11,193 bases of DNA from positions 1 to 11,193 of the forward strand of contig DATGIQ010000683.1 of the NCBI GenBank assembly GCA_035295665.1. The letters run 5' to 3'. Under the pieces are notes generated by a model. The model saw nothing but the letters and a program-made list of their open reading frames with translations. It was not told where the DNA came from and ran no database searches. The stretch's first letter is position 1. Each line of letters starts with the position of its first letter. The translations under genes were made by a program, and so were the position numbers. Shown here one piece after another: positions 1-7,885 of the stretch. The stretch comes from DATGIQ01 sp035295665. GTDB lineage: Bacteria > Planctomycetota > Planctomycetia > Gemmatales > Gemmataceae.

Positions 1-52
1 ACGAAGACAGCCAAGGATGGCACCGCGTTGTCCGGTGAGCGCGTTGGGCCCT

Positions 53-3000
53 TCAAGCGGTTGTCGTCGCCGAGCCGGTTTTCTTGCGGAGCCAGGCAAC
101 CAACCGATAGGCCCCATAGATGAGCAGCGCCCACGGCAACACGACCAGTAATCCAAAGATGACCCAGGACAAACTCCAGAAGATCGCCAGAAGGCTATTC
201 GATAGCCCCCTGCGGACCTGAGGCCATAAGCCATCGTCGCTCGGCACGATCAGCTCGGTGTTGGAAAGCGTCACGTCCAGACGGGCAACCGCCAAAGCCA
301 CGTCCGGCACTTCGGGATTTTGCGATGCCTCCTGAAGCCTGAGCTTGCCGACGGATTTCAAGTCGTCAATCAGAGCGGAGGCAGCCCCGAGCGGAATATC
401 GAAGACCTTTTTGGCCACGACGCTGCCGTCGCGGCGGTGCGTCAGTTGGGAGCCCACGGTGTGCCCGCCGCTCTTGCGGACCAGCTCCGACACGTCCACA
501 GCGGTCTTTTCGACATTGGCTACCTCGATGGCCAGGGTGAAAGTCTCGCGCGGCTTCAGGTTGGCGGCGTTGACCAGCGATACCTGCCAACGGACTTTGC
601 TGTCGATCACATTGTCGGTGTCCTGGGCGCGGACCATGTTGCGAGAAAACACGTTGCCCACCTGCGCCAGGGCGGCATCAAGGGCGGGTTCATCCACGCG
701 GCGGATCTCGAAATCAAGCTGCGCGCTGATATTCTGTTTGTCCTGCTCGTTGAGCTGGGCGTTGAGCACGCGGCCTTTGGCCTTGGCGACGGCATCCTGC
801 AGCGAGCGATACCCGGCCGGCACATCGCGCGTGGCTAGCTGGAGCACACTGGTTTCCCGAGGGGCAACCTGTCCCAACGCCCACAGCTCGACGTTGATGC
901 CGCGTTTGGACTTGGTGGTGTTCTGGAGATCGGGGTTTTCCGTAATTTGCAGTCGCATCACCTCGCCGTGTTCTTTGAGACTTTGGAGCACCGCGTCGGC
1001 CTCGGCGGTTCGGACTTCAACGTTGATCGTCGCAGTGGTCTGCTCCGTTCGTTGGTGGTTGAGGTTCGAGGTTACAACTCGCCCTCCCGCCTTCTGAACC
1101 CGCGCCAGAATTGCCTTGTAAACCGTCTCCACGTCGCCACAAACCAGCTTGAGCTGCACCGTCTCGCGGGGTGCAACGTTGGTCAGGTTGTAAAGGGCGA
1201 CGATAAACTGGGAATCGTTGCGCTTCGATTTGGCGTCCTGGGGCCGGCCCGTGCCGCCCTCGGTCTGCTGCAAGCGGTCGATTTCCAGCCGGGCGACGTT
1301 TCCGAGCTGCGCCACACGATCGCGGATCGGGCCGGCGGCGTCCGGCGCGATTTCGAACTGGAGCAGGGCGCTGTACTGACCGGCAGCAAGCTGCTTCAAC
1401 TCCGACTTGGTGACACGTCCTTTCACCTCGGTCACGGCATCGACGGCTTGCCGCAGGGCCCGGTCCACGTCTTCGACCTCCACGCCCATCTGGACCCGCT
1501 CGGTTTCGATCACGGCGAAGGGAGCGCGGATTTCGCGTTCGTACAGTTTGAGGGTGAGCGTGCTCAGCGAAACGAGGTTGGTGTAATAGCGGAGCTCGCC
1601 CTCGATCTCCTCGATCTTGGTCCGCCACACACCGAGCTCCTTTTCAGCCTGGACCAGATCTTTGATTTCGCCCTTGGCAGTCTTGATGATTTGCAGCAGC
1701 CGCTCTTCCATGGCCCGGGCGGCGCGGAGCCGGCTTTCCAGATCGGTGTATTGCTTCGTAATGTCCTGGCTGCCGATCCGCTGCCCCTTGAGCTCGCCCC
1801 CCTTGCCCAGTTCCCGGCGAAGATCGAGAACCAGCGTGTCCAGCCCTTCCGGCGGCACCCGCACCACGACGGAGCCGCGGACTTTGCCGTTGGGAAGCTT
1901 TTCGCTATTGACGGTGGCAACGAAGCCGCCCTGGATCGCCATTACGAGCTTCGTGATCGTCGCCACGGCGGAATCGAAGGATTCGATCTCGAACTCCATC
2001 TCGCCGGAGCGGATGAGCTTGCGCGGCGTGATCGGAGCCTGGGGAACTGCCGGCTTCGCCTCGGCAGGCTGGCCGGGCTCCCCGCCGGGCCTGGGAGTCG
2101 GCGGTTCGTTCTCCTTCCGTTTTTCCTGGGAATTGTTGGCTTCGGACTTGGAATCGGAGAGTTGACCGACCACGCGAGCGGCTCCCTTCCCCTGCGCTTC
2201 ACCAAAGGTCGGCTTGTCTGCGCCCTTTTCGATGTCCTTGTTATCAGACGCAACCATCGGTTCGCGTCGCAAGGGCCGCCCGGCCACAGGAGAACTGTCG
2301 GCTTTCGGCGAAGGCAGCTCATTGCGGTAGGTATACAGCTGTTGCACGGACTGTTCCTTCAACGGCCGTCCGGAACGGGGACGAAAGCGGTCATCGGAGT
2401 GGGTGATTTCGCCTTTCGCGGCTGCCGTTGGAGGTAGCGTCTCCGCGGACAAGTTCTGCATCCCAGGACTCGAGCCAGTCTTTGATCCTTCGCCAACGCC
2501 AGCAACGCCCAATGAAGAAATCGCAGAGCCACGCCGCTGAAATGCCACATGATTGGCATCCGCCGGCTCGGCTGGAGCCCCGCCCCCGCCGGCGACAGCC
2601 ACCTGCTCCGATTCTGCTTCCTTACGGTCGAGTGAAAGACCGATCTGTTTGAGACTATTCGCAGCACCGGTTGCACCCGCGTTAGGTGATAGAAAGGCTC
2701 CGCCGGGGAACGGCAAGCTTCCTTGCCCCGCCAAGTCGCTCATGCCGGCGCCGAGAACGCCCAATAAGACTATGGCCGCCACGCCGCTCAGGGCGCGCAT
2801 GGAAACCGGCTTGTACCAGATCGCACGCACAGGTTGAATCCGCAATGCTTGCACCATTCGATCCTCCAGCGCTGGATCCGGACGGATATCCGCGAACACT
2901 GCTTCCAGGGACTGGTCCAGTTGGCCAGCCTCTTCCAACGCATCGGCGCACGCTCGGCAGGCGGCGATGTGCTCCTCCAGGCAGCCCCGTTCGATAGGGT

Positions 3001-3061
3001 CGAGGCCACCGGCCCGGTAGGTCGCGATGTTTTCCAGAACCCAGACATGTTCGGACATCAT
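53..3061 (-). CDS. Membrane-anchored anti-sigma factor with zinc finger, DUF4349 domain and tandem repeats
   Basis: The probable role is to hold the sigma factor encoded just upstream inactive at the inner membrane and release it on an envelope signal. Numbering is from the ATG at 3061 (1002 residues); an ATG at 3058 and a TTG at 3073 are alternatives. The N terminus has a putative zinc-binding anti-sigma motif, H31-x3-C35-x2-C38. A membrane segment follows at about 91-110, then a long Gly/Pro/charged linker (about 111-347) that looks disordered. The DUF4349 domain spans about 348-510, with its alpha/beta part first and a coiled-coil stretch at about 435-492. Four more alpha/beta modules follow (about 520-600, 625-710, 730-815, 832-915). 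A hydrophobic C-terminal segment (about 955-988) ends in basic residues. The layout implies that residues of about 111-950 lie outside the cytoplasm. DUF4349 proteins are usually much shorter. Zinc finger, anchor and DUF4349 are visible in the sequence; control of this particular sigma factor is inferred from adjacency. Confidence 0.85.
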   Translation of the reverse strand: MMSEHVWVLENIATYRAGGLDPIERGCLEEHIAACRACADALEEAGQLDQSLEAVFADIRPDPALEDRMVQALRIQPVRAIWYKPVSMRALSGVAAIVLLGVLGAGMSDLAGQGSLPFPGGAFLSPNAGATGAANSLKQIGLSLDRKEAESEQVAVAGGGGAPAEPADANHVAFQRRGSAISSLGVAGVGEGSKTGSSPGMQNLSAETLPPTAAAKGEITHSDDRFRPRSGRPLKEQSVQQLYTYRNELPSPKADSSPVAGRPLRREPMVASDNKDIEKGADKPTFGEAQGKGAARVVGQLSDSKSEANNSQEKRKENEPPTPRPGGEPGQPAEAKPAVPQAPITPRKLIRSGEMEFEIESFDSAVATITKLVMAIQGGFVATVNSEKLPNGKVRGSVVVRVPPEGLDTLVLDLRRELGKGGELKGQRIGSQDITKQYTDLESRLRAARAMEERLLQIIKTAKGEIKDLVQAEKELGVWRTKIEEIEGELRYYTNLVSLSTLTLKLYEREIRAPFAVIETERVQMGVEVEDVDRALRQAVDAVTEVKGRVTKSELKQLAAGQYSALLQFEIAPDAAGPIRDRVAQLGNVARLEIDRLQQTEGGTGRPQDAKSKRNDSQFIVALYNLTNVAPRETVQLKLVCGDVETVYKAILARVQKAGGRVVTSNLNHQRTEQTTATINVEVRTAEADAVLQSLKEHGEVMRLQITENPDLQNTTKSKRGINVELWALGQVAPRETSVLQLATRDVPAGYRSLQDAVAKAKGRVLNAQLNEQDKQNISAQLDFEIRRVDEPALDAALAQVGNVFSRNMVRAQDTDNVIDSKVRWQVSLVNAANLKPRETFTLAIEVANVEKTAVDVSELVRKSGGHTVGSQLTHRRDGSVVAKKVFDIPLGAASALIDDLKSVGKLRLQEASQNPEVPDVALAVARLDVTLSNTELIVPSDDGLWPQVRRGLSNSLLAIFWSLSWVIFGLLVVLPWALLIYGAYRLVAWLRKKTGSATTTA

Positions 3062-3077
3062 CAGTTCTCGCAAAAGA

Positions 3078-3677
3078 TCAGCCGCGGGCAGAATCCTCCC
3101 GGTCGTGCCGGTTGTCCTCGAACTCGCGCGGCAGCCGGGCCCGAAGGAGCTTCAGTCCTCGGTGGAGCAACCCGCGTAAGGCACCGTTGGACAGTCCCAG
3201 CTGCGTTTGAATCGTTTCGTAATCGGCACCGGCGATATAGCGCAGGGTCAACGGCAAACGATACTCCTCCGGCAGCGACCGCAGGATAGCCAGGACTTGG
3301 CCACGCAGCTCCTGCCGCGCCGCCTGTTCCTCGGGTGAAGGTTCCTTGGCCGGCAGGGTGGCCAAGGCGGTGGAATTGCCTCGCCCCGGGGCAGCCCGTT
3401 TCCGACGAAGCTCACGACGGGCCGCATCGACAGCCACGTTTTGTGCGATCTTGAGCAACCAGGGGCGGAAGCCTTTCGGATCGGCCAAGTCGCGCAGGGA
3501 CCGGAAGGCATTCAGGAGCGTTTCCTGCAACAGATCTTCGGCCCGATGGGTGTCGCCCGTTTCCAGGTAGAGCCGGGCGAAGACCAGCCGGGCCGTACGG
3601 CGGACCATCTCCTCGAAAGCAGCACGGTCGCCGCCTTGTGCGCCTCGGACCAATGCTTCGTCGGAGTCGCTGATCAT
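3078..3677 (-). CDS. ECF-type RNA polymerase sigma factor (sigma-70 family)
   Basis: This 199-residue protein directs RNA polymerase to a dedicated promoter set. Region 2 covers about residues 17-90. It includes the core-binding stretch AEDLLQETLLNAFRSL (46-61) and the promoter-melting stretch FRPWLLKIAQNVAVDAARRE (70-89). A Pro/Ala-rich linker follows at about 95-118. Region 4 (about 122-182) carries the helix-turn-helix around YETIQTQLGLSNGALRGLLHRG. There is no region 1 or 3, as expected for ECF factors. The ATG at 3677 is chosen because the sigma-2 domain begins within about 15 residues of it. The open frame continues far upstream, but only antisense to the neighbouring epimerase gene. 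The ribosome site is weak (AGAAG just before the start). The anti-sigma gene starts 16 bases after the stop, so the two are very likely co-transcribed and may be autoregulated, as such pairs commonly are. The exact ECF group was not determined. Confidence 0.93.
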   Translation of the reverse strand: MISDSDEALVRGAQGGDRAAFEEMVRRTARLVFARLYLETGDTHRAEDLLQETLLNAFRSLRDLADPKGFRPWLLKIAQNVAVDAARRELRRKRAAPGRGNSTALATLPAKEPSPEEQAARQELRGQVLAILRSLPEEYRLPLTLRYIAGADYETIQTQLGLSNGALRGLLHRGLKLLRARLPREFEDNRHDREDSARG

Positions 3678-3830
3678 GGCTTCTACAGATTCAGACGTCA
3701 CTTGGATGGCGGGCGCGCGCGGAATTCCGAAAAAAACCGATTCCTGGGATGGTGGTGGATGAGCCGGGCCGTTCTCGCTAAATTGACCGTGACCGGTTTC
3801 GGGGTAAGCCAAGCAACAAGGAGTTGGTCG
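3678..3830. promoter_or_regulatory. Divergent intergenic region with a perfect 10-base palindrome
   Basis: This 153-base gap must hold the promoters for the sigma/anti-sigma unit (leftward) and the epimerase gene (rightward). It contains the perfect palindrome CGGAATTCCG at 3720-3729, followed by seven A residues at 3730-3736, about 43 bases upstream of the sigma start. TTGACC at 3783-3788 could be a -35 element for the epimerase gene, but no good -10 box lies at the right distance. The canonical ECF pair (GGAAC-like, then CGTC about 16 bases on) was looked for upstream of the sigma gene and not found. That the region is regulatory follows from the gene arrangement; the individual sites are weak. 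Confidence 0.35.
3818..3823 (+). promoter_or_regulatory. Ribosome binding site of the epimerase gene
   Basis: AAGGAG lies seven bases before the ATG at 3831. It fixes that ATG as the start, because the open frame extends upstream to about 3441 over the antisense of the sigma gene. The chosen start also gives a signal peptide. Confidence 0.8.
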
Positions 3831-4988
3831 ATGCAGACGTCTTCCGTACTGGCTGGCGCGCTGGTCTGCGTTTTGGGGATCGGATTTTCGTCGGGAGCGG
3901 CCGCCGAGCCGCAGGCGAAGGGTGGTGGCAAAATGGAAGCGGGCGTCCAAAAAATGGAGTTCGGCAAGACCGCCGATGGCACGCCGGTAGACCTGTACGT
4001 CTTGACCAACGCCAAGGGAATGACCGCGAAGGTCATGACCTACGGGGCGATCCTCACCGAACTGCACGTGCCGGACCGGAGCGGCAAGTTCAACGACGTC
4101 GTCCTCGGGTTCGATAACCTGAAGGATTATCTGGCCGGACATCCGATGTACGGAGCCACGGTCGGCCGGGTCGCCAACCGCATCGCCAAGGGAAAGTTTA
4201 CCCTGGATGGCAAAACTTACACCCTGGCGGTGAACAGCGGCCCCAACGCCATACACGGCGGCCGAAAGGGATTTGACAAGGTTGTCTGGAAAGCTCATCC
4301 AGTCCCGCAGCCGGATGGCGTGGCCGTGCAATTCAGCTACCGCAGCGCCGATGGAGAGGAGGGATATCCAGGCAACCTCCAGACCACGGTCACCTATGCC
4401 CTGACGAACGCCAACGAGCTCCGGATTGGCTATACGGCTACGACGGACAAGGCGACGCCCGTCAATCTCACGAACCACAGTTATTTCAACCTCGGCGGGG
4501 CAAAGGCCGGCGATGTCCTCGGCCATGTGCTAATGCTGGCCGCCGACGAGTACACGCCAGCAGACGATACTCTCATTCCGACCGGCGAATTCAAATCGGT
4601 GCGGGGTACGCCGCTCGATTTCACGACTCCGACACCCATTGGCGCCCGGATTGCGGAACTGAAACCCAATCCGGGTGGCTACGATCACAATTACGTAATC
4701 CGGAACGGCGGGAAGTCATTGACTCTGGCGGCGCGAGTTGCCGAGCCGAAGACCGGCCGGGTCATGGAACTCTATACCACCGAGCCGGGCGTGCAGTTGT
4801 ACACTGCGAATTTCCTGGATGGCAAACGCAAGGCGAAAGGCGGGGCGGTCTACGGAAAGCATCAGGCTTTCTGTTTGGAGACGCAGCATTTTCCCGATTC
4901 GGTAAACCACGCCAATTTTCCATCGGTCATTCTGCGGCCGGGTGAGACCTACACGCAGAATACGGTCTACAAGTTTTCCACTCAGTGA
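3831..4988 (+). CDS. galM: Secreted galactose mutarotase (aldose 1-epimerase)
   Basis: The enzyme interconverts the alpha and beta anomers of galactose, glucose and related aldoses. The protein has 385 residues. Its signal peptide has a hydrophobic core at about 5-19 and an AAA-E cleavage site after residue 25, so the enzyme probably acts in the periplasm or outside the cell. The remaining roughly 350 residues fit the usual family length. All family signatures are present: NSGPNAIHGG with H142, NLTNHSYFNLGG with H216, GYDHNYVI with D285, and CLETQHFPDSVNH with E350. These match the catalytic histidines, aspartate and glutamate of the Lactococcus lactis enzyme (H96, H170, D243, E304), and the two histidines are the same 74 residues apart. 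No sugar-utilisation genes adjoin it, so its sugar cannot be told from context. The exported form suggests a role in using extracellular oligosaccharides. Confidence 0.95.
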   Translation: MQTSSVLAGALVCVLGIGFSSGAAAEPQAKGGGKMEAGVQKMEFGKTADGTPVDLYVLTNAKGMTAKVMTYGAILTELHVPDRSGKFNDVVLGFDNLKDYLAGHPMYGATVGRVANRIAKGKFTLDGKTYTLAVNSGPNAIHGGRKGFDKVVWKAHPVPQPDGVAVQFSYRSADGEEGYPGNLQTTVTYALTNANELRIGYTATTDKATPVNLTNHSYFNLGGAKAGDVLGHVLMLAADEYTPADDTLIPTGEFKSVRGTPLDFTTPTPIGARIAELKPNPGGYDHNYVIRNGGKSLTLAARVAEPKTGRVMELYTTEPGVQLYTANFLDGKRKAKGGAVYGKHQAFCLETQHFPDSVNHANFPSVILRPGETYTQNTVYKFSTQ

Positions 4989-5057
4989 GCTGCTCCACCG
5001 CCGTCACTCCAGCGGCCTGATCTTCATCGGTTGGCGTCGCCAGCAGCAACGCTAAGT
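4989..5057. other. Convergent junction between the epimerase and hydrolase genes
   Basis: This 69-base gap separates the two converging stop codons. Transcription must end here or read into the opposing gene. Short complementary arms are present: GCTGC (4989-4993) with GCAGC (5043-5047), and TGGC (5032-5035) with GCCA (5039-5042). There is no strong GC stem followed by a T-run on either strand, so I do not call an intrinsic terminator. Confidence 0.3.
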
Positions 5058-6962
5058 CTACGGTTGCACGCGCACCGTCAGCCGTGACGGCAGCTCCGGC
5101 GCTCGGTACACGCGCTGGTTCGCTCTGTGGAAATCCGGCTCCTTGGCTCCGTAAATATCCACAAACGTTTGTGGGTTGCGATCGACCAGGGGGAACCAGC
5201 TGCTCTGAATCTGGACCATGATGCGGTGGCCGGTCCGAAACGTGTGATAGCTGTCCTGCATCGTAAACGGCACCCGAGTTGGTTGGCCCGGCACGAACGG
5301 TTCAGGCTTCTCGAAACTATTCCGGAATTTACCGCGCATTACGTCGCCGCGAACCAGCTGCTGATAGCCGCCCATCCGAACGCCGGTCGGGTTCGGGTTG
5401 GGGTCGGGATAATCGTCGGGATACACATCGACGAGCTTCGCGATCCAATCCGAATCCGTTCCCGAAGTCGAAACATGCAAGTCCACCTGGATTGGGCCGG
5501 CAATCGTGATGTCTTCCGCAAGGACATCGCTGGTGTAGACCAGGACATCCGGCCGCTGGGAGGCAAATCGTTGGTCGGCCACCATGTACTCGGCGGCCAT
5601 GCCGAGGGCCACCTTGTCGAGATAGGGTACTGGCTTGGCCGGGTCACTGAGGTATTCATCATAAGCCCCGTGATCTGCCCTCGGCGGCGGATCGAATGCC
5701 AGTCGGCCGCCGGCGCGCAGGTAAAGCGCTCGCGTCTGCGATTCTTTGGGGGGCCAGGCGGAATGCCTGCGCCATTGGTTGGTCCCCGTCTCGAACACCC
5801 AGGCCTTCGGAAGTTGCATCGTACCCTTCCCCTTCAGATAGAACTCGAAGAACGGAAACTCCATCTGTTCGCGATAAAAGATGGAAGTCTTGGCGTTGAA
5901 CGAAACCGGGCCGAGGGTCGCGCCATCGCTCCGGCTCCAGCCGCCATGCCGCCAAGGGCCCATGACCAGGAGATTCGTGGTCTCGGGGCTGGTAGCTTCA
6001 ACCTGTTTGAATGTCCCGAGTGCCCCGAAGAGGTTTTCGGCATCAAACCACCCGCCGACCGTCATTACCGCCGGACGGATCTGCCGCAAGTGTGGCCGGA
6101 GGTTTCGGGCCTTCCAGAAATCGTCATACGTCCCGTGCCACATCACTTCATTCCAGAACGAAACGTCTCCCTTGAAATACCGGCTATCGGCATTGGCCAA
6201 GGGACCGAGGCGGAGAAAAAACTGGTAGCCGTCGGGTGTTTCGTGTTCGAAGGCGGGACGCGCTTTGCGAGTGGGCTCGGGACGGGGCCGGCCAAAGTTG
6301 GCGATGAAATTGAAAAAATGTGGCAAGAACAGGGCGCCGTTGTGATGGAAATCGTCGCCCACGAACCAGTCGTTGATGGGCGCTTGCGGCGAGGCAGCCT
6401 TCAGGGCCGGGTGGGCGTCGATCATGCCGGCCGCAGTGTAGAAGCCAGGATAGGAAATGCCCCACAGCCCTACCTTGCCGTTGTGGTTGGGGACGTGATG
6501 GACCAGCCATTCGATGGTGTCGAACGTATCCGTGCTCTCGTCGATGTCGGCGGGGCCGCTCTTGACGTCGAGATGTGGCCGCATGTTCACGAACTCGCCT
6601 TCCGACATCCACCGCCCGCGCACATCCTGGTACACAAAGATGTAGCCTTCCTTGGCGAAATCCGACGAAGGCCCCAGGTCGGAATTGTACTGGTCCGCTC
6701 CGTATGGCCGAACGCTGTAAGGCGTCCGGGTCATGAGGATGGGATAGCGCGCTCCCTGGTCCTTGGGCACATACACGGCCGTGAAGAGTCGCTTTCCGTC
6801 CCGCATCGGGATCCGGTATTCATATTTGGTGTAGTGGGCCTTGACCTGCTCCAGTCCCTGAGCGGCGCCATCGGCGACGGTGAGGATACTTGTCAGGATC
6901 GCGGCTAGGATGCACCGCAGCCAGTGGTTGCGGTCCGGCGACGAGAAACGGATCGACATCAT
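5058..6962 (-). CDS. Secreted CocE/NonD family serine hydrolase (X-Pro dipeptidyl-peptidase S15-like)
   Basis: This is an alpha/beta hydrolase of the family that includes cocaine esterase, alpha-amino-acid ester hydrolase and glutaryl-7-ACA acylase. It probably cleaves an acyl ester or amide; the natural substrate cannot be told. The protein has 634 residues with a signal peptide (hydrophobic core at about 16-30, cleavage near A34). The catalytic domain shows the oxyanion-site tyrosine candidate Y82 in RTPY, the nucleophile S170 in GISYPG, D307 in GGWFDAENLFG and H339 in GPWRHGGW. The triad order and spacing match the family. The C-terminal part (from about residue 365) corresponds to the jelly-roll X-Pro C domain. 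The start at 6962 (or 6959, two adjacent ATGs) is supported by AGGAG at 6969-6973, six bases upstream of the first. The gene stands alone, with a putative promoter at 7017-7045. Confidence 0.94.
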   Translation of the reverse strand: MMSIRFSSPDRNHWLRCILAAILTSILTVADGAAQGLEQVKAHYTKYEYRIPMRDGKRLFTAVYVPKDQGARYPILMTRTPYSVRPYGADQYNSDLGPSSDFAKEGYIFVYQDVRGRWMSEGEFVNMRPHLDVKSGPADIDESTDTFDTIEWLVHHVPNHNGKVGLWGISYPGFYTAAGMIDAHPALKAASPQAPINDWFVGDDFHHNGALFLPHFFNFIANFGRPRPEPTRKARPAFEHETPDGYQFFLRLGPLANADSRYFKGDVSFWNEVMWHGTYDDFWKARNLRPHLRQIRPAVMTVGGWFDAENLFGALGTFKQVEATSPETTNLLVMGPWRHGGWSRSDGATLGPVSFNAKTSIFYREQMEFPFFEFYLKGKGTMQLPKAWVFETGTNQWRRHSAWPPKESQTRALYLRAGGRLAFDPPPRADHGAYDEYLSDPAKPVPYLDKVALGMAAEYMVADQRFASQRPDVLVYTSDVLAEDITIAGPIQVDLHVSTSGTDSDWIAKLVDVYPDDYPDPNPNPTGVRMGGYQQLVRGDVMRGKFRNSFEKPEPFVPGQPTRVPFTMQDSYHTFRTGHRIMVQIQSSWFPLVDRNPQTFVDIYGAKEPDFHRANQRVYRAPELPSRLTVRVQP

Positions 6963-7016
6963 GAAAGGCTCCTGTTGGGAAAATGGGCAGCTGGCGAAGC
7001 AGGTTCAGTTGTTCCG

Positions 7017-7045
7017 TGTATATTAAGCAACTCACGGTGCGGCAA
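7017..7045 (-). promoter_or_regulatory. Putative sigma-70-type promoter of the hydrolase gene
   Basis: Read on the minus strand, TTGCCG (7045-7040) and TATACA (7022-7017) are separated by exactly 17 bases. Each matches the sigma-70 consensus at four of six positions. Transcription would start near 7010, giving a leader of about 48 bases before the ATG at 6962. The geometry is right, but it was found by eye and matches of this quality can arise by chance. Confidence 0.4.
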
Positions 7046-7050
7046 CAGCG

Positions 7051-7087
7051 ATATAAGCCCGAAGCGCTGGCGAAGGGCACCGCCTCC
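7051..7087. repeat. Hairpin resembling a dispersed planctomycete intergenic repeat
   Basis: The core at 7057-7078 folds as a stem-loop. GCCC (7057-7060) pairs with GGGC (7075-7078). GAA (7061-7063) faces GAA (7072-7074), and an inner GC/GC pair (7064-7065 with 7070-7071) closes a four-base loop. The GAA/GAA internal loop can form tandem sheared G-A pairs, so the whole is a plausible compact RNA or DNA hairpin. Elements beginning AGCCCGAAGCGC occur, from memory, in many copies between planctomycete genes. There is only one copy in this window, so repeat status is an inference. Confidence 0.4.
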
Positions 7088-7132
7088 GGTTGTAGAGCAA
7101 GATTACGAAATGAAGAAGTAGATCACGGATCC

Positions 7133-7885
7133 ATGATTGAACTCACCGGCGTCTCGAAATCGTATGGGCGTCAGCAAGCGCTGCACACGACGAACCTGGC
7201 GATCCCACCCGGCCAAACGACGGTACTCATTGGGCCGAGCGGCTGCGGCAAATCCACGCTCCTCCGACTCATGATCGGTTTGATTCGCCCGGACCGCGGC
7301 ACCGTGCGGTTCGCAGGCACCGAAGTCACGGCCGCCAACGTCCAACGGCTGCGCTGGCGGATGGGCTATGTGGTGCAAGACGGCGGGTTATTCCCCCACC
7401 TGACCGCTCGGGACAACATCCTCTTGATGGCCCGCTTTCTGGGGTGGAGTTCCGAGCGCATCGAAACCCAACTGGCAGAGCTGGCAACCCTGAGTCAATT
7501 GCCTGCCGATGGCCTGCTCCGCTTTCCGACCCAGCTATCGGGTGGCCAGCGGCAGCGGGTCAGCCTTATGCGGGCCCTGATGCTCGATCCGGATGTGCTG
7601 CTACTCGATGAGCCATTGGGTGCCCTCGATCCGATCATTCGCTCGGAACTGCAAACCGACCTGAAACGGATCTTTCAAACGCTTGGCAAGACGGTAGTCC
7701 TGGTCACGCATGACCTGAGCGAAGCCGGCTTTTTCGGCGACCTGATCGTGCTGCTCCGGGCTGGCAAGATCGTCCAACAGGGAACGCTGGCCGATCTCCT
7801 GCAAGCGCCCGCCGATCCATTCGTGACGCGGTTCATCAACGCACAACGCGGTCCCTTGGTATCGCTGGGAGACGGCCGGCCATGA
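7133..7885 (+). CDS. ABC transporter ATPase, OpuBA/ProV-type (betaine/choline/ergothioneine-like uptake)
   Basis: This is the energy-coupling subunit of an osmoprotectant-family ABC importer, acting on the cytoplasmic face of the membrane. The protein has 250 residues. Visible motifs are Walker A GPSGCGKST (34-42), Q-loop Q82 in VVQDGGLFPH, signature LSGGQRQR (135-142), Walker B VLLLDEP (155-161) and the switch histidine H193 in VTHD. The sequence ends shortly after the ATPase core. The tandem CBS domains that OpuAA uses to sense ionic strength are therefore absent, which makes direct osmotic gating unlikely. The start at 7133 is chosen because the conserved domain begins at once (MIELTGVSKSYG). 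An in-frame ATG at 6983 would translate through the intergenic hairpin and is rejected. The upstream ribosome site is poor. The stop overlaps the next gene's ATG (ATGA at 7882-7885), so the two are translationally coupled. Confidence 0.93.
   Translation: MIELTGVSKSYGRQQALHTTNLAIPPGQTTVLIGPSGCGKSTLLRLMIGLIRPDRGTVRFAGTEVTAANVQRLRWRMGYVVQDGGLFPHLTARDNILLMARFLGWSSERIETQLAELATLSQLPADGLLRFPTQLSGGQRQRVSLMRALMLDPDVLLLDEPLGALDPIIRSELQTDLKRIFQTLGKTVVLVTHDLSEAGFFGDLIVLLRAGKIVQQGTLADLLQAPADPFVTRFINAQRGPLVSLGDGRP

Noticed and set aside
3..38. Possible C-terminal end of a plus-strand gene (EDSQGWHRVVR then TGA)
   Set aside because: Only eleven codons are visible at the window edge. It reads like a protein end and would suit a gene converging on the anti-sigma gene, but it is too short to support.
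947..2437. A 496-codon open frame on the plus strand, antisense to the anti-sigma gene
   Set aside because: The opposite strand encodes clear DUF4349, zinc-finger and membrane segments. The plus-strand product has no recognisable domain.
3678..4526. Upstream extension of the sigma factor frame to 482 residues
   Set aside because: The extension runs antisense through the well-supported epimerase gene and adds no domain. The sigma-2 domain begins right after the ATG at 3677.
5127..6908. A 593-codon open frame on the plus strand, antisense to the hydrolase gene
   Set aside because: The minus-strand frame has a signal peptide, a ribosome site and a complete catalytic triad. The antisense frame shows no recognisable domain and is a typical by-product of GC-rich codon use.
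7110..7121. Three-codon leader frame (ATG AAG AAG TAG) just before the transporter ATPase gene
   Set aside because: It has no good ribosome site and no attenuator-like hairpin after it. Frames this short occur often by chance.
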